Positions 8,801 through 16,931 of a DNA stretch of 26,482 nt are shown in pieces; the stretch's first letter is position 1; the number at the start of each line of letters is the position of its first letter. The stretch is taken from IMG/VR virus record IMGVR_UViG_3300022752_000332, positions 1-26,482 of that record; one strand, 5' to 3'. The translations under genes and the position numbers were made by a program. Under the pieces are notes generated by a model that worked only from the letters and a program-made list of their open reading frames with translations, ran no database searches and was not told the DNA's origin. The stretch is from a virus.

Positions 8801-9303
8801 TGTTCACTAATTCTTCCAATGCCACCAGCGCATAAAACAAAAAGCAATCGCACCAGTTGACTATTGCCGTAGCTCAACAATGCAGACCAAATTAAAGACG
8901 TGGCAAGACGCACGCCACCTTCGGGATTGGTGTCAGTATTTGTATAGACGAGATTAATGGGATCTCCGTAGGCGGCCAATTGTTGTTGGCTATCAAAACC
9001 AAACCGAGGGGCAAAAATTTCATCTCGCGTGGCAGCAACACCACCGCCGCCTTGCGGAGCAATCTTGGGAGCCTGTGGCTGAGGCGCGATTAATGCGGCC
9101 ACCACTTGGAAGATGATGCCAATAACAGTTAAGACAATGGCAACCACATCCCAATTTCTGGCGTCTAAAACAGTTCCTTCTTTCGGATCGCTGTAAATAT
9201 GCTGCTGGGCAACAAAGTCTAAATATTCTTCTTTAGTGACTCCCAAGGCATCAATTAATTGATACTCATACGGAAGAAGCTTGTCGCGTGATTGACTGTT
9301 CAT
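5809..9303 (-). CDS. Tail-tip (gpJ-like) host-specificity protein
   Basis: 1164 aa, starting at ATG 9303, which overlaps the stop of the preceding gene (TAATG). Residues about 51-74 are strongly hydrophobic (WDVVAIVLTVIGIIFQVVAA) and are followed by a Pro/Gly/Gln-rich linker, resembling the membrane-like segment of lambda gpI and suggesting an I-J fusion. The C-terminal third has the tail-tip J pattern: SKKFCEANSLFMDGVIAD, FSLLELAKVGGQDVLVPAVP, a segment around NQGNIIEESFKEEF, then DAFVTRK-type and FPGAYIYVEL elements. The family forms the distal hub that closes the tube and triggers DNA passage. The order M/L-like, NlpC-like, J matches lambda. The middle of the protein is not recognisable by eye. 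Confidence 0.85.
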   Translation of the reverse strand: MNSQSRDKLLPYEYQLIDALGVTKEEYLDFVAQQHIYSDPKEGTVLDARNWDVVAIVLTVIGIIFQVVAALIAPQPQAPKIAPQGGGGVAATRDEIFAPRFGFDSQQQLAAYGDPINLVYTNTDTNPEGGVRLATSLIWSALLSYGNSQLVRLLFVLCAGGIGRISEQKSAFGQTALESLVAQNYWVYFASNYTGALQNQQVRPPFNGINVSDPTTIGNASANPYLIRRYTFGTFEGFSHCYSPTSANQFGIYGAVPINVQLYIRNQAGDFESANNGISMQAAGGAGYSSLVNYGANTSFVVSLAQAGNAQEGLATEEAKESRRALASVFDNSGLFKIGSIKAKVISADRADVTDGAMNVNLRSIEAGRINSVDYGATNAGDVNSQSIFNTTVEGTFLYERRQQFLRAEAAIRPILDEDSESDDAATILARRTIRNYVETGWQTDYVEDGVWREIRNEYGEVTERIYEGNTRTYPTEWGHRDVRSLTQSEIDALQSYVDLDAVAGPTAFRTRTEDYFSTKAIVRIEEASYSTVSACNIVDFSIKARVFKRVSGRQEQYGTERRGSGYLSADNGLKHRSSMFIVRLKKSSQSSYSYAPAVFVIRRSADIENFVYLKFDSQTSGVESADYWQFKFEPVYDVTAEALRVPQLRGSDGQIKFCYLENTGSEQQLTINTNLYGSANFYFTGTIQPAPFFPPVNQQPPGLNEWDVFSNTSDSQIQFSFDNGPELSLAAVTEQIVDSYSNYAGLYDNVSLVGLNMYSGKSVQDLRSFTVFATQGRLSRLLRTSGTVNGIAWGQPGYQYLSDSANGYANTAPDIFIDTVLDAQDGIGRHASIHSVDLEQLAKSKKFCEANSLFMDGVIADQSSWREFWSQNAAFSLLELAKVGGQDVLVPAVPYIANTGAITRSLSISALFNQGNIIEESFKEEFIDYGENTQDIIATIVYRKTDDESVFNVNATVDVQLADTVEDGASRKTVDASAFVTRKDQAIKLGKFLCNSKRYSQRAIEFKTFPTDSPVFPGAYIYVELAHNQWDGIYTGIIEDGGFLNMPIASSIPNGSSYSMLVYSPNGGASSTQSFTGVTIGNNRASIGGNTNAFQNYVGNLFVVGTVVTNKRIFRVTEVQMDEEGEVTVRAVYHATDSNGLSMISRGITETVAGLFLIDGRPE

Positions 9304-9695
9304 TAGTCCGCCCAGAAGTAATATTTTGGTTGCACAAAAGACAATGGTGCTGCTACTACCATTTTGCTAGGTGCTAAAAACAAGCAATTACCATCATCCG
9401 CCACAACGGCCATGGCCAATAGTGAATTGGCTCCAGGAAGATAAAAAACGGCACCGGGACGAGGCTCTTTAATTCGTTCGCCAAACTTTAATAACCACTT
9501 TAAGATTTTATAAATCGTTAGCTCGTTTTCACTGTAATCTTCATACACCCATGGGTAGGAATCCTCCAAATGCTTGAGGCCCAGCCTTTTCCTTACTTCC
9601 ATGCACAAAAGCCAACAATCCGTGAAACCGCGCCCGTCGCTGGGATGTGCTGCGTATTGATGCCTCAAACCAATTAAATCGCTGTAGTCAATCAT
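9303..9695 (-). CDS. NlpC/P60-like tail protein (gpK position), apparently degenerate
   Basis: 130 aa between the L-like and J-like genes, where lambda-type phages encode the gpK peptidase. Residues 21-36 (GRGFTDCWLLCMEVRK) match the catalytic-cysteine helix of NlpC/P60 proteins, with Cys27 as the candidate nucleophile. The second half has PGAVFYLPG and a strand pair LAMAVVADDGNCLFLAP. Active family members have a His where this protein has LLAMAVVAD, and the only His residues here are near positions 11, 17 and 42. It may be a structural plug without hydrolase activity, or it may use a different His. The ATGA overlap at 9692-9695 couples it to the upstream gene. Confidence 0.6.
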   Translation of the reverse strand: MIDYSDLIGLRHQYAAHPSDGRGFTDCWLLCMEVRKRLGLKHLEDSYPWVYEDYSENELTIYKILKWLLKFGERIKEPRPGAVFYLPGANSLLAMAVVADDGNCLFLAPSKMVVAAPLSFVQPKYYFWAD

Positions 9696-10231
9696 CGCAA
9701 CGATACGCTGGCACTCAATGGTAATAATCCTACCAAGCTTCTATTGAGCTGTCGTGCTGGAAACTGAGTGCCCACACTATCCATTGCGCTTCTAAAGCGA
9801 AGTTCAATGCTGGTATCAGAAAATGCAGCTCCAATGCCCACATATCTTTCTTGATAAGTTTTCACTGCAACAAAGCTTGCATTGAGCCATTGCGTGGTCA
9901 ACACAAGACGGCTTAGTCGATTGCCATTTCCTTGCTCAACAAGACGCACTGCCACTTCAATATTTGGAAACAAAACCTGCAATAATGTATTGTCACCGCC
10001 AAGATTGCTGACTGTGCCTTCCGCCCTGAAAGGAGCAAATGCATATTGCTGCCCATCGAAAATTTTGGTTTCGTTTACAAAGAAATTTTGATAACGATGG
10101 TAAATAGTATTTGGCGATTCCCCTAGCGTAATCGTATCAGTTTGGTTTAAGCCAGCAAGACTTTGCGCCGTAAGAGAACTTTCGGTCATTGCCAATAAAT
10201 TAAAATATTGAACAATTCTTAAAGTGCTCAT
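9692..10231 (-). CDS. Minor tail protein (gpL-like position)
   Basis: 179 aa, starting at ATG 10231 with a 4-base ATGA overlap with the gene before it and another with the gene after it. It contains YAFAPFRAEGTVSNLGGDN, then VLFPNIEVAVRLVEQGNGNR, a pattern seen in proteins encoded just upstream of NlpC/P60 tail proteins in phages with a lambda-like tail tip. The assignment to the tail-tip complex rests on gene order (tape measure, this pair, NlpC, J) and that short pattern. I see no Cys cluster like the iron-sulfur site of lambda gpL, so a direct equivalence is not shown. Confidence 0.55.
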   Translation of the reverse strand: MSTLRIVQYFNLLAMTESSLTAQSLAGLNQTDTITLGESPNTIYHRYQNFFVNETKIFDGQQYAFAPFRAEGTVSNLGGDNTLLQVLFPNIEVAVRLVEQGNGNRLSRLVLTTQWLNASFVAVKTYQERYVGIGAAFSDTSIELRFRSAMDSVGTQFPARQLNRSLVGLLPLSASVSLR

Positions 10232-10668
10232 TGTGCAAACTCGGCCACAAGCTTGACGCTAATTGTACTTAAATTACGATAGGTGCTTTCCACTTCAGGG
10301 GCACTTTCGTAAAACCAAAGCATTGTTCCAGCATTGCCGCTGCCAATACCAGCTTGTTGCAAAATGATATAAGGATCGCCGGCTTTTAATTGAGAAAAAG
10401 TATTAGACGAACTATCAAGACCAGCAAGTGTTTCGTCTGAAAGAGCAAAGCCTTCAGTGTTGCCACGCTGCCCATGGTAATGAGCATAAATAAGGGACAA
10501 AACAGTTTCGCTCACGTTTTCAAAGGCGAGTTCCAATGTGGCGCCAAATGGTCGATTGCCAAAGCTGCGACGAACTGTCTTGCCTGATAATGAGCGATAA
10601 ATCTTGGTGGGATATTCTCCAAGCGTAAAGCTACGGCTCGTGGGCTTGATAGAGGGAAAGTTGGCCAT
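10228..10668 (-). CDS. Minor tail protein after the tape measure (gpM-like position)
   Basis: 146 aa. It has FTLGEYPTKIYRSLSGKTVR, then RPFGATLELAFENVSETVLS, then YAHYHGQRGNTEGFALSDET, and ends in beta strands (YRNLSTISVKLVAEFAQ). It begins 5 bases after the tape-measure stop, where lambda-type phages encode gpM, a small protein that joins the tape-measure C-terminus to the tail tip. The role is inferred from position; I did not recognise a named family. The ATGA at 10228-10231 couples it to the next gene. Confidence 0.5.
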   Translation of the reverse strand: MANFPSIKPTSRSFTLGEYPTKIYRSLSGKTVRRSFGNRPFGATLELAFENVSETVLSLIYAHYHGQRGNTEGFALSDETLAGLDSSSNTFSQLKAGDPYIILQQAGIGSGNAGTMLWFYESAPEVESTYRNLSTISVKLVAEFAQ

Positions 10669-10673
10669 GATGA

Positions 10674-13600
10674 TTAAATGCCAATCCTCCGGCGAGTATT
10701 AGGACTCTGTTGAAGCTTGTCAATGGCTAAATTGGCTCCTTGCCGTGCTCCGTCTTTCGTGGCAAGCCTGCGTGTTTCCATCATAGCTTGCTCTAATTGC
10801 TCCCTACTGACATATTCCACATTATTGATGGTGGTGGTTTCAAAGTTCATGGACAATACTGGAGAAGCCATTCCGCCGCCATTGGAACTGCCACCCATTT
10901 TGTCGCGAATGCTATCGCCCTGCATTTGCACGGGGATGGATCGGCCATCAGGCAGCGGCACAATAGCTTCGTTGTACTTGCCCTCGCCTACAAGGCCAAG
11001 AGTGGGGCCTTGAACCATTCCTCCATTAGCGAATGCCCTTGCCGGGAAAGGCTTCCAGCCGCCAGTGGCAATGCCACCATTTGCGCCAAATAATTTACCA
11101 AATCCTAAAATGCCGCCGCCAACTCCCATCAAGATGCTGCCAATGCCGCCCAAAACGCTAGAAGTGTCTCCTTTCTCAATTTGTTTAATGCCGGCAACAA
11201 TGCTCATGGCGGCACCAGCAAGCATGCCCACGCCTTGTACAACGCCCCCTAATGAGCCAAGAAGGCTCGATCCATTTTCACTGGCTTGCCTGGCGGCTTC
11301 AGCCGTTTGAACCGCAGCATTAACTGACGTGGCGGAAAAACCGTTGACGGCCTCACTGAATCCTGTTAATGATGGCGTGGCATTTTGCAAGCTTGCTGAA
11401 ATATCACCAATTTCCTGAGAAAAACCAGCCAAACTTCCGCCGCCACCAAAACCAACGTTCGTATTCATTCCTTGCATTGTTGATTGCATGCCAGGTGAAA
11501 GGATGTTGGTGTCAAAAATATTGTTCATCGGTCCGCCTTGACTTGATGCCGCTGGACCTCCAGTGCCATTGCGAATGGCAGCCGTATCGTCTTTAATTGC
11601 TTTTTGAATTTCTTTTGATCTTTGCAATTCCTCTAATTGCGCTTGAAGTTTATCAATGGTCTCTTTTCGCGTTTCATCTTCCGTTTTAATTCCAAATATC
11701 TTGCTTAGTGTTTGCTCCATAAAATTTTCCATTGGCTTTAACGCAAAATCTAAAAACATAGTTATAGCCTGATCCGCAAGTTTTTCTTGCATTTGCTGTA
11801 AAGCCTCAACAGCGTCGGTGCCCTGAATAATGGCTTTAACCATTTCCTTGTATGAACCAATTGTTCCATTTGTTATTTCCTTAATGCGGCTTGCCGTTTC
11901 TTGCTGACGCTTTAAAGAATCAGCATTTTTCAATGTGGCAATAGTATTTTCCAGTTGAGCAATTGTAAATTGCCTCATGTTTCCTGTGGCGCTTTCAATT
12001 GCTGCGCCGTATCCATTTACTGAAATTTGAGCTTTGTTAAATTCTTCTGCTTGCGCCTTGGTTAATGTTTTGCCCTCTTGCTGCATTTTTAAATATTTAT
12101 CAACGGTTTTAAGGTTTTGCTCAAAATCGTCGCGCAATTGATTCAACATTTCCGCTCCTTTGCTTCTTGCCATAAACAGTTCTTCTTCCATTTGAATGGC
12201 TTCTCTCGGAATCCCTTGCATCTCCATGGAATGTCTCATCGCAAGCAATTTATTTTGTAGTTGCAATTGTGCTACTGGAAAAATAGCATCAAAATTAGTC
12301 TTAATAGTTAATGCATATTTTTTGGTTGCTTCGTCAAGCGCAATGGTAGAAACAAGTGTCTTGGATAATGCGGCCTGCCTCGCGGTTTCTCCTGCCACAA
12401 CGTCCCTACGTTCGCTGCCGGAAACTGGACGATTAAATGCCGCCCCACCAACGATCTCACCCTCCCTGACAGTGCCTTCCGCAGTGCGTCCTTGTATTGG
12501 AGCGTATGCGGGGATGTTTTTACCCGCACGAGGAGGACGGCTTCCGGGTGCAACACTGCCAGCCGCCTGAGTAACAGCCTGCTCAGCTTTAATAATTGTC
12601 CCCTGATATTCCATCAAAACATCAGACAATTCCTTCGCTAATTTAATGCGAGATTTTTGAATATCATCTGCTCCCGACTCTTCATACGCAAACTGCATAT
12701 CAATTAATTTTTTGCGATGCTCAAACAATAAATTGGCACGTTCAATATCGCCTTGAGTGCGTGCCTTGGCCAATTGATCGGCTAAATTTTCAAGGCTTTC
12801 AAGATTTTGAACTTTGGTTTCGGTATCAGTGTCACTGCCAAACCCTTGCGTTTGTTGCGCAAGTTTTCCCTGATTGCGTATTGCATTTTGAATATAAGCG
12901 TCTCCTTTTTGCGATGCTTTCGTGAAACTGGCAACGTTTTGGTCAATTTTTCGGCTTACTTCGCCCAGGTCTCCTTCAAGAATTTTGTAACCGTTGGATA
13001 CTTTGCGCAATGAAGTTGCGCTAATTAATCCAAGCTCAACAAATTGTCCTGCAATTTTTTTGGTCAATACAATACCGTCGGAGATCGCCCCCCTGTCGCT
13101 AAATACTGCATTTGCCCGAGATTTCGGAAGATCAGCAATAGTTTTTTGTAATTCTTTATAAGTTTCAAGCCTATCTTTAATGTCTCCAACCTTTTCTTTT
13201 GTACCAAGAACATCTCCCAACTTACTCGACGATTTGGCTAAATCTTCCATCGACTTGGCATCCCCTGAAATCGCAGACAATTGTCCCCTTAAATCCATGA
13301 TTCTTCCCACAAGGGCGCTAATTGCAACAAGCGCAACTCCGACAATTGTTCTTATCACTACCGTTCGCATTGCCACGCCAAAAGCTTCAGTGGCAGCAGT
13401 AGCCTGAATCATTGCAATTCGATATCCCACGGTTCCAGCCGACAATCCCTTCAATGCCGCAGTCGAAGCAATTGATTGAGAAGCCAATGTAAATAAATTT
13501 CCCGCAAATTGAGCAATTGATGCAATTGCTGCTCCCAATGCACTGCCAGCCAAGGCTCTGACTGCCGTGGTGACCAGCAACACTTGAGCGTAAGTCGCCG

Positions 13601-15692
13601 CCAGTTGGCCTACTATTGGCAGTGCCAAAAATCTACTAACTTGCAATGCTAGAGCGCCAAATAAACTAATAATTGGCATAAGTTGCCTCGCTACAGTTGC
13701 AATATTTTGACCAATTCCAGATATCGCAGGTACAAGCGTTTTTAGAATATCCGCAAATTCTTGGGCTGCTGGAGTGGTTGCTTTTTGGCCCTTGAAATAT
13801 GCATTAATTCCATCAGTTGCAGCCCTTAATGTATTGACAAATGGCAGCATCACCGAATTTAATACGCTAATGGCAGCGGGTTCAAAACTTTCATACAAGC
13901 CTTGAATTGAATTTTGCATCCGATTGATTGCACCCTGAAATGTTTTGGCTGCACCTTCGGCTCCAGGACCAAACTCCTTATTCATTTGAATGGCAACATT
14001 GCGAAGCAATTCACGCATTGCCCCTCCTTTGTATACGCCGTCTTCCAATGCTTTGCTAAATTTCTGAATGGCATCTGGCCCTTTGAATCCTGCAGCCTCG
14101 GCAAAAATGCCCATGGCGCCAGGCAGCACGTCGCCCAATTGCCCCTTCAATTCTTCACTCATCACCTGGCCTTTACTTGCCATCTGAGCAAAGGCATAAT
14201 TAACGCGATCAACCTTGTCTGCGCTGAGCCCAAAAGTGGCAGCAGCTTTGCTAATTCCTAGGAATAAGTTTTGAATTTCTCCAGCGCCAAATCCGGCGGG
14301 CTGCATGGATGCAAATAATTTCGCAAAACCATCCCTTGCAGATTGAAGAGGAATATTGTACCTTTCAACTGCTGCCAAGATAAATTCGTTCGCATCGGCG
14401 GCGGCTGTAGCACTACCAGTAATGCTTTTTAATGTATTTCTAAAACTTTGCAACTGAGCAACTGCATTGCCGACTTGCCCTGGAAAGTCTTGTATAAAAG
14501 CCAATGCTTTGTAGGCTTGACCAAACAACAGCACTTGTTTGGTGGCGAAGCCAAATTCACTGCCAAGCTCGCGAATGGTTCCTGCGCCGGGAAGATTAAC
14601 GCCTCCCATGGCACGACCAAAGCCTCCCATGCCAAAACCACCACCACCGCCAGCACCGCCGCCAGTACCGCCATCGGGAGGAACAATGCCGCCTCCGGGA
14701 CCGCGACTAAGAGGTGGCGGAGGAGGATTGTTTGTCATTGCTCGTGACCACGCCGCAAATCCGCCAGGCATGCCGCGAACGCTACTTACCATGCGAGGTT
14801 CATATCCCTGCGCTCCCATGGCCCAGGGTTCAACGCTGCCATGAGGCAAAGGCCCAATCGGAGCCGTGTAACCGCCGGAACCACGAGCAAACACTCGATT
14901 TATCCTTGGACCGCCACGAGCAGCCATATTAATATCGCCAACGGAAGCAAGTTCAAGCTTCATTAAGGCAACAATTTTTTTGATTTCAGCAATAGCTTTG
15001 CCCTTGAATTCTTTTAATCCATTTAGAAAACCAATTTCCAGGCCATCAGCACTAAATTCGCCAAGCTGTTTAAATATTTTGGAGGGCGACGCAATGCCGG
15101 CTGCGCCTTTAAATGCATCAATAAAAAATTTGGCTCCCTCTCGCCCATTTTCTTTTAGCTTAGGATCTAAGCCATTTGCAAGTCCCTGAGCTATGTCTCG
15201 CGTGATTGCAGGCACGCCACTCATTATTGAAGCCCGCAATTCTTTAATTGTCCCCCTTCCGACATCTGCCATAGGAATCTTGGCCTTTGCCATTCCTTGA
15301 TACAAAGCCTCTAGCGCAGGCTTTGTTGCTCTGTTAAGCATTGCCGAGAAAGAGCTTGCGTCTACTGTGCCAGCACCTTGTCCGGCAGCGGCTCTATTTG
15401 CAATTCCCTTATTGTTCTGAACAGCATTATTCAACCCTTGCAATGCCTTTGCAAGGGTGCCAGCATTTTTGATTTCCGCTGCTATATTCGTTGCAACCTC
15501 AAGACGATATGTCCTCTTGCTGATGTTTTTTTCTAATGCATTAAGCTCTTTCTGTATCTCAAGACGATCAAACTTTACGCTAATCGGCAATTTATAGCCA
15601 GCAGCGGCCTCTCCAAGGCCCGCTAATTGCGTCCTAAAAAATGCCAGGTCAAGACTTACCTTAAGCTTCAGTTCGGCGTCTTGACTTGCCAT
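10674..15692 (-). CDS. Tail tape measure protein
   Basis: 1672 aa, the longest gene in the window. Tape measures set tail length and leave the tube with the DNA. Residues about 370-620 hold the conserved tape-measure domain, including QMASKGQVMSEELKGQLGDV followed by LPGAMGIFAEAAGF. A low-complexity linker at about 321-364 is rich in Pro and Gly. Residues about 200-226 contain ASPSKIFKQLGEFSADGLEI. Hydrophobic segments occur near residue 800 (IVGVALVAISALVGRIM), and there are coiled-coil regions in the second half. The C-terminal part ends with FANGGMVQGPTLGLVGEGKY and IVPLPDGRSIPVQM, a common tape-measure motif. It directly follows the chaperone pair, as usual. The start at ATG 15692 has only a weak ribosome binding site. 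Confidence 0.95.
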   Translation of the reverse strand: MASQDAELKLKVSLDLAFFRTQLAGLGEAAAGYKLPISVKFDRLEIQKELNALEKNISKRTYRLEVATNIAAEIKNAGTLAKALQGLNNAVQNNKGIANRAAAGQGAGTVDASSFSAMLNRATKPALEALYQGMAKAKIPMADVGRGTIKELRASIMSGVPAITRDIAQGLANGLDPKLKENGREGAKFFIDAFKGAAGIASPSKIFKQLGEFSADGLEIGFLNGLKEFKGKAIAEIKKIVALMKLELASVGDINMAARGGPRINRVFARGSGGYTAPIGPLPHGSVEPWAMGAQGYEPRMVSSVRGMPGGFAAWSRAMTNNPPPPPLSRGPGGGIVPPDGGTGGGAGGGGGFGMGGFGRAMGGVNLPGAGTIRELGSEFGFATKQVLLFGQAYKALAFIQDFPGQVGNAVAQLQSFRNTLKSITGSATAAADANEFILAAVERYNIPLQSARDGFAKLFASMQPAGFGAGEIQNLFLGISKAAATFGLSADKVDRVNYAFAQMASKGQVMSEELKGQLGDVLPGAMGIFAEAAGFKGPDAIQKFSKALEDGVYKGGAMRELLRNVAIQMNKEFGPGAEGAAKTFQGAINRMQNSIQGLYESFEPAAISVLNSVMLPFVNTLRAATDGINAYFKGQKATTPAAQEFADILKTLVPAISGIGQNIATVARQLMPIISLFGALALQVSRFLALPIVGQLAATYAQVLLVTTAVRALAGSALGAAIASIAQFAGNLFTLASQSIASTAALKGLSAGTVGYRIAMIQATAATEAFGVAMRTVVIRTIVGVALVAISALVGRIMDLRGQLSAISGDAKSMEDLAKSSSKLGDVLGTKEKVGDIKDRLETYKELQKTIADLPKSRANAVFSDRGAISDGIVLTKKIAGQFVELGLISATSLRKVSNGYKILEGDLGEVSRKIDQNVASFTKASQKGDAYIQNAIRNQGKLAQQTQGFGSDTDTETKVQNLESLENLADQLAKARTQGDIERANLLFEHRKKLIDMQFAYEESGADDIQKSRIKLAKELSDVLMEYQGTIIKAEQAVTQAAGSVAPGSRPPRAGKNIPAYAPIQGRTAEGTVREGEIVGGAAFNRPVSGSERRDVVAGETARQAALSKTLVSTIALDEATKKYALTIKTNFDAIFPVAQLQLQNKLLAMRHSMEMQGIPREAIQMEEELFMARSKGAEMLNQLRDDFEQNLKTVDKYLKMQQEGKTLTKAQAEEFNKAQISVNGYGAAIESATGNMRQFTIAQLENTIATLKNADSLKRQQETASRIKEITNGTIGSYKEMVKAIIQGTDAVEALQQMQEKLADQAITMFLDFALKPMENFMEQTLSKIFGIKTEDETRKETIDKLQAQLEELQRSKEIQKAIKDDTAAIRNGTGGPAASSQGGPMNNIFDTNILSPGMQSTMQGMNTNVGFGGGGSLAGFSQEIGDISASLQNATPSLTGFSEAVNGFSATSVNAAVQTAEAARQASENGSSLLGSLGGVVQGVGMLAGAAMSIVAGIKQIEKGDTSSVLGGIGSILMGVGGGILGFGKLFGANGGIATGGWKPFPARAFANGGMVQGPTLGLVGEGKYNEAIVPLPDGRSIPVQMQGDSIRDKMGGSSNGGGMASPVLSMNFETTTINNVEYVSREQLEQAMMETRRLATKDGARQGANLAIDKLQQSPNTRRRIGI

Positions 15693-15728
15693 CTTAATTT
15701 ATACGGCTACTTTCCCTTTATTCTATAA

Positions 15729-16705
15729 TCATTGCTCCTGATTACGTCCAGCAAAGGCTTTCATTTCATCAGCCATTAACGCAATCACCCTTCCGTCCAT
15801 TTTGCGAGTCTTCATTAATCGCTGAAGAACAATCAAACTTGCATCTGTCAAGCCACTATCTTTCTTGATTGATTTTGTGTCAAAGGGCAGAAAGTCCTCT
15901 GGCTTCACTTTCGACTTCTTGCCCGCCATCATTCCAGCGGCCATTGCGCCAAACTTAGCAATAGCAATGCTTTGCACGTTGTATTTGGCTATATCATGCT
16001 TATCCAAGTATTTCAATGCACGCTTTACATCCTCAATGGGCTGCAAACCAAATTGATCTGCATTCCATCGAGGATCATGCATATCTGACGATGAAAGGCG
16101 AAAATAAATTTCGTTCCAATCCGTCAGATTTTTTAATTGCCTCCTAGCAAGACTTTCTTGCTGTTCAGCTACTGAGGAGAATTCCTCTTCGTCGCTTTTT
16201 TTGCCGTTACTGCCTCCTGCGCTTCAGCAGCTTGTTCAGCAGTGATAAACTCCACTACTTTGGCCACGTATTTACGCGGCAACGCCTTGGTATCCTCTAA
16301 TTCCCAATCAGCAAGATCCTGCCAATCACCATCAACCATGCCTTGCCCACGAGAGCGAATGAAGGCCGTAACCATGCGGGCATTGGTGCTTTCCATGGAT
16401 GATCCGCTAGTAATCATGCTCAGCGTTTCTTCCGTATAGTCCGCCAGCAGTTCCGCTTCAGTGATGGAGCCACCGCCACCTTGCAACAGATTGAATGCTT
16501 CGTCAAGGCCAATGCCCTTGGCTGATGCAATGCGTTTGGCAAGTTGCACGGCACGAATGGTTGCCTGGCTTTGCAGCTTACTAATTTCCTCTTGCTCAAT
16601 AGCCTCAGCAACTAACCAGCCGCCATATTTCTTAAGGCGCAGATCCGGCAGCAGTTCAAAGTAGTCTTCAGCTTTGGTCTGAACTAGGAAGCTGTATTTG
16701 CTCAT
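15729..16705 (-). CDS. Tail assembly chaperone GT, made by -1 frameshift
   Basis: Predicted 325-aa product that starts like G at 16705, slips back one base on AAAAAAA at 16202-16196 and continues in the other frame to the stop at 15729. The downstream frame is open from the slip site to the stop (155 codons). It first gives SDEEEFSSVAEQQESLARRQ, then LKNLTDWNEIYFRLSSSD, then MHDPRWNADQFGLQPIEDVK. The ATG inside that frame (16082) has no ribosome binding site, so fusion explains this frame better than separate initiation. In lambda the G and GT proteins coat the tape measure during tail assembly, with the T part recruiting tube subunits. Position just before the tape measure fits exactly. Confidence 0.8.
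16169..16705 (-). CDS. Tail assembly chaperone G
   Basis: 178 aa from ATG 16705 to TAG 16169. A TTG two codons upstream is possible but the ATG is preferred; neither has a strong Shine-Dalgarno sequence, and the start overlaps the end of the 87-aa gene. The protein is helical, with a middle segment LLQGGGGSITEAELLADYTE and a charged Ala/Glu/Lys-rich tail (EQAAEAQEAVTAKKATKRN). It is the zero-frame product; a fraction of ribosomes should shift near its end to make GT. Its place between neck genes and tape measure, with the frameshift, identifies it. Sequence similarity to lambda gpG is not evident by eye. Confidence 0.8.
   Translation of the reverse strand: MSKYSFLVQTKAEDYFELLPDLRLKKYGGWLVAEAIEQEEISKLQSQATIRAVQLAKRIASAKGIGLDEAFNLLQGGGGSITEAELLADYTEETLSMITSGSSMESTNARMVTAFIRSRGQGMVDGDWQDLADWELEDTKALPRKYVAKVVEFITAEQAAEAQEAVTAKKATKRNSPQ
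16174..16202 (-). promoter_or_regulatory. -1 ribosomal frameshift signal of G/GT
   Basis: On the minus strand, zero-frame codons GCA AAA AAA contain the slippery heptamer A AAA AAA (16202-16196). After an 8-base spacer, a perfect 5-bp hairpin GAGGA/TCCTC with the 4-base loop ATTC lies at 16187-16174. Slippage by -1 opens the frame that carries the T part, without any stop before 15729. This is the standard arrangement of tail chaperone frameshift sites. The efficiency cannot be judged from sequence. Confidence 0.8.
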
Positions 16706-16931
16706 GGTCAAGGATGTTTAACAATGCGTTGAAGACTTTCACTCGTTCGTTTGAAGAGCGAAATTCCTTGGGAATTTCAACCAGCATTGAATGATTTTCG
16801 TTAGAAAGTCTAACAGTCTCCTCGCGGCAAGAAATAAGACACAAGATGCCGGCTTCTAACGCTGTGCCGTCAATGTCATTATTAATGGCATGAACAGCAC
16901 TATCGGCGCTCCATAAATAGTCAATTTTCAT
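16668..16931 (-). CDS. Small hypothetical protein in the neck/tail operon
   Basis: 87 aa from ATG 16931, overlapping the previous stop as ATGA (16928-16931); the end overlaps the start of the G gene by 38 bases. It begins MKIDYLWSADSAVHAINNDI and includes a Cys-containing strand ILCLISCREETV and a helical C-terminal half. I do not recognise a family. The tight coupling on both sides suggests a real tail-operon gene. Short proteins upstream of chaperone G occur in other phages, but a role cannot be assigned. Confidence 0.6.
   Translation of the reverse strand: MKIDYLWSADSAVHAINNDIDGTALEAGILCLISCREETVRLSNENHSMLVEIPKEFRSSNERVKVFNALLNILDHEQIQLPSSDQS

Noticed and set aside
15693-15728. TATAAAT-like sequence before the tape measure as a T4-type late promoter
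   Set aside because: The phage type is not T4-like, the gap is short and AT-rich, and the genes look co-transcribed.
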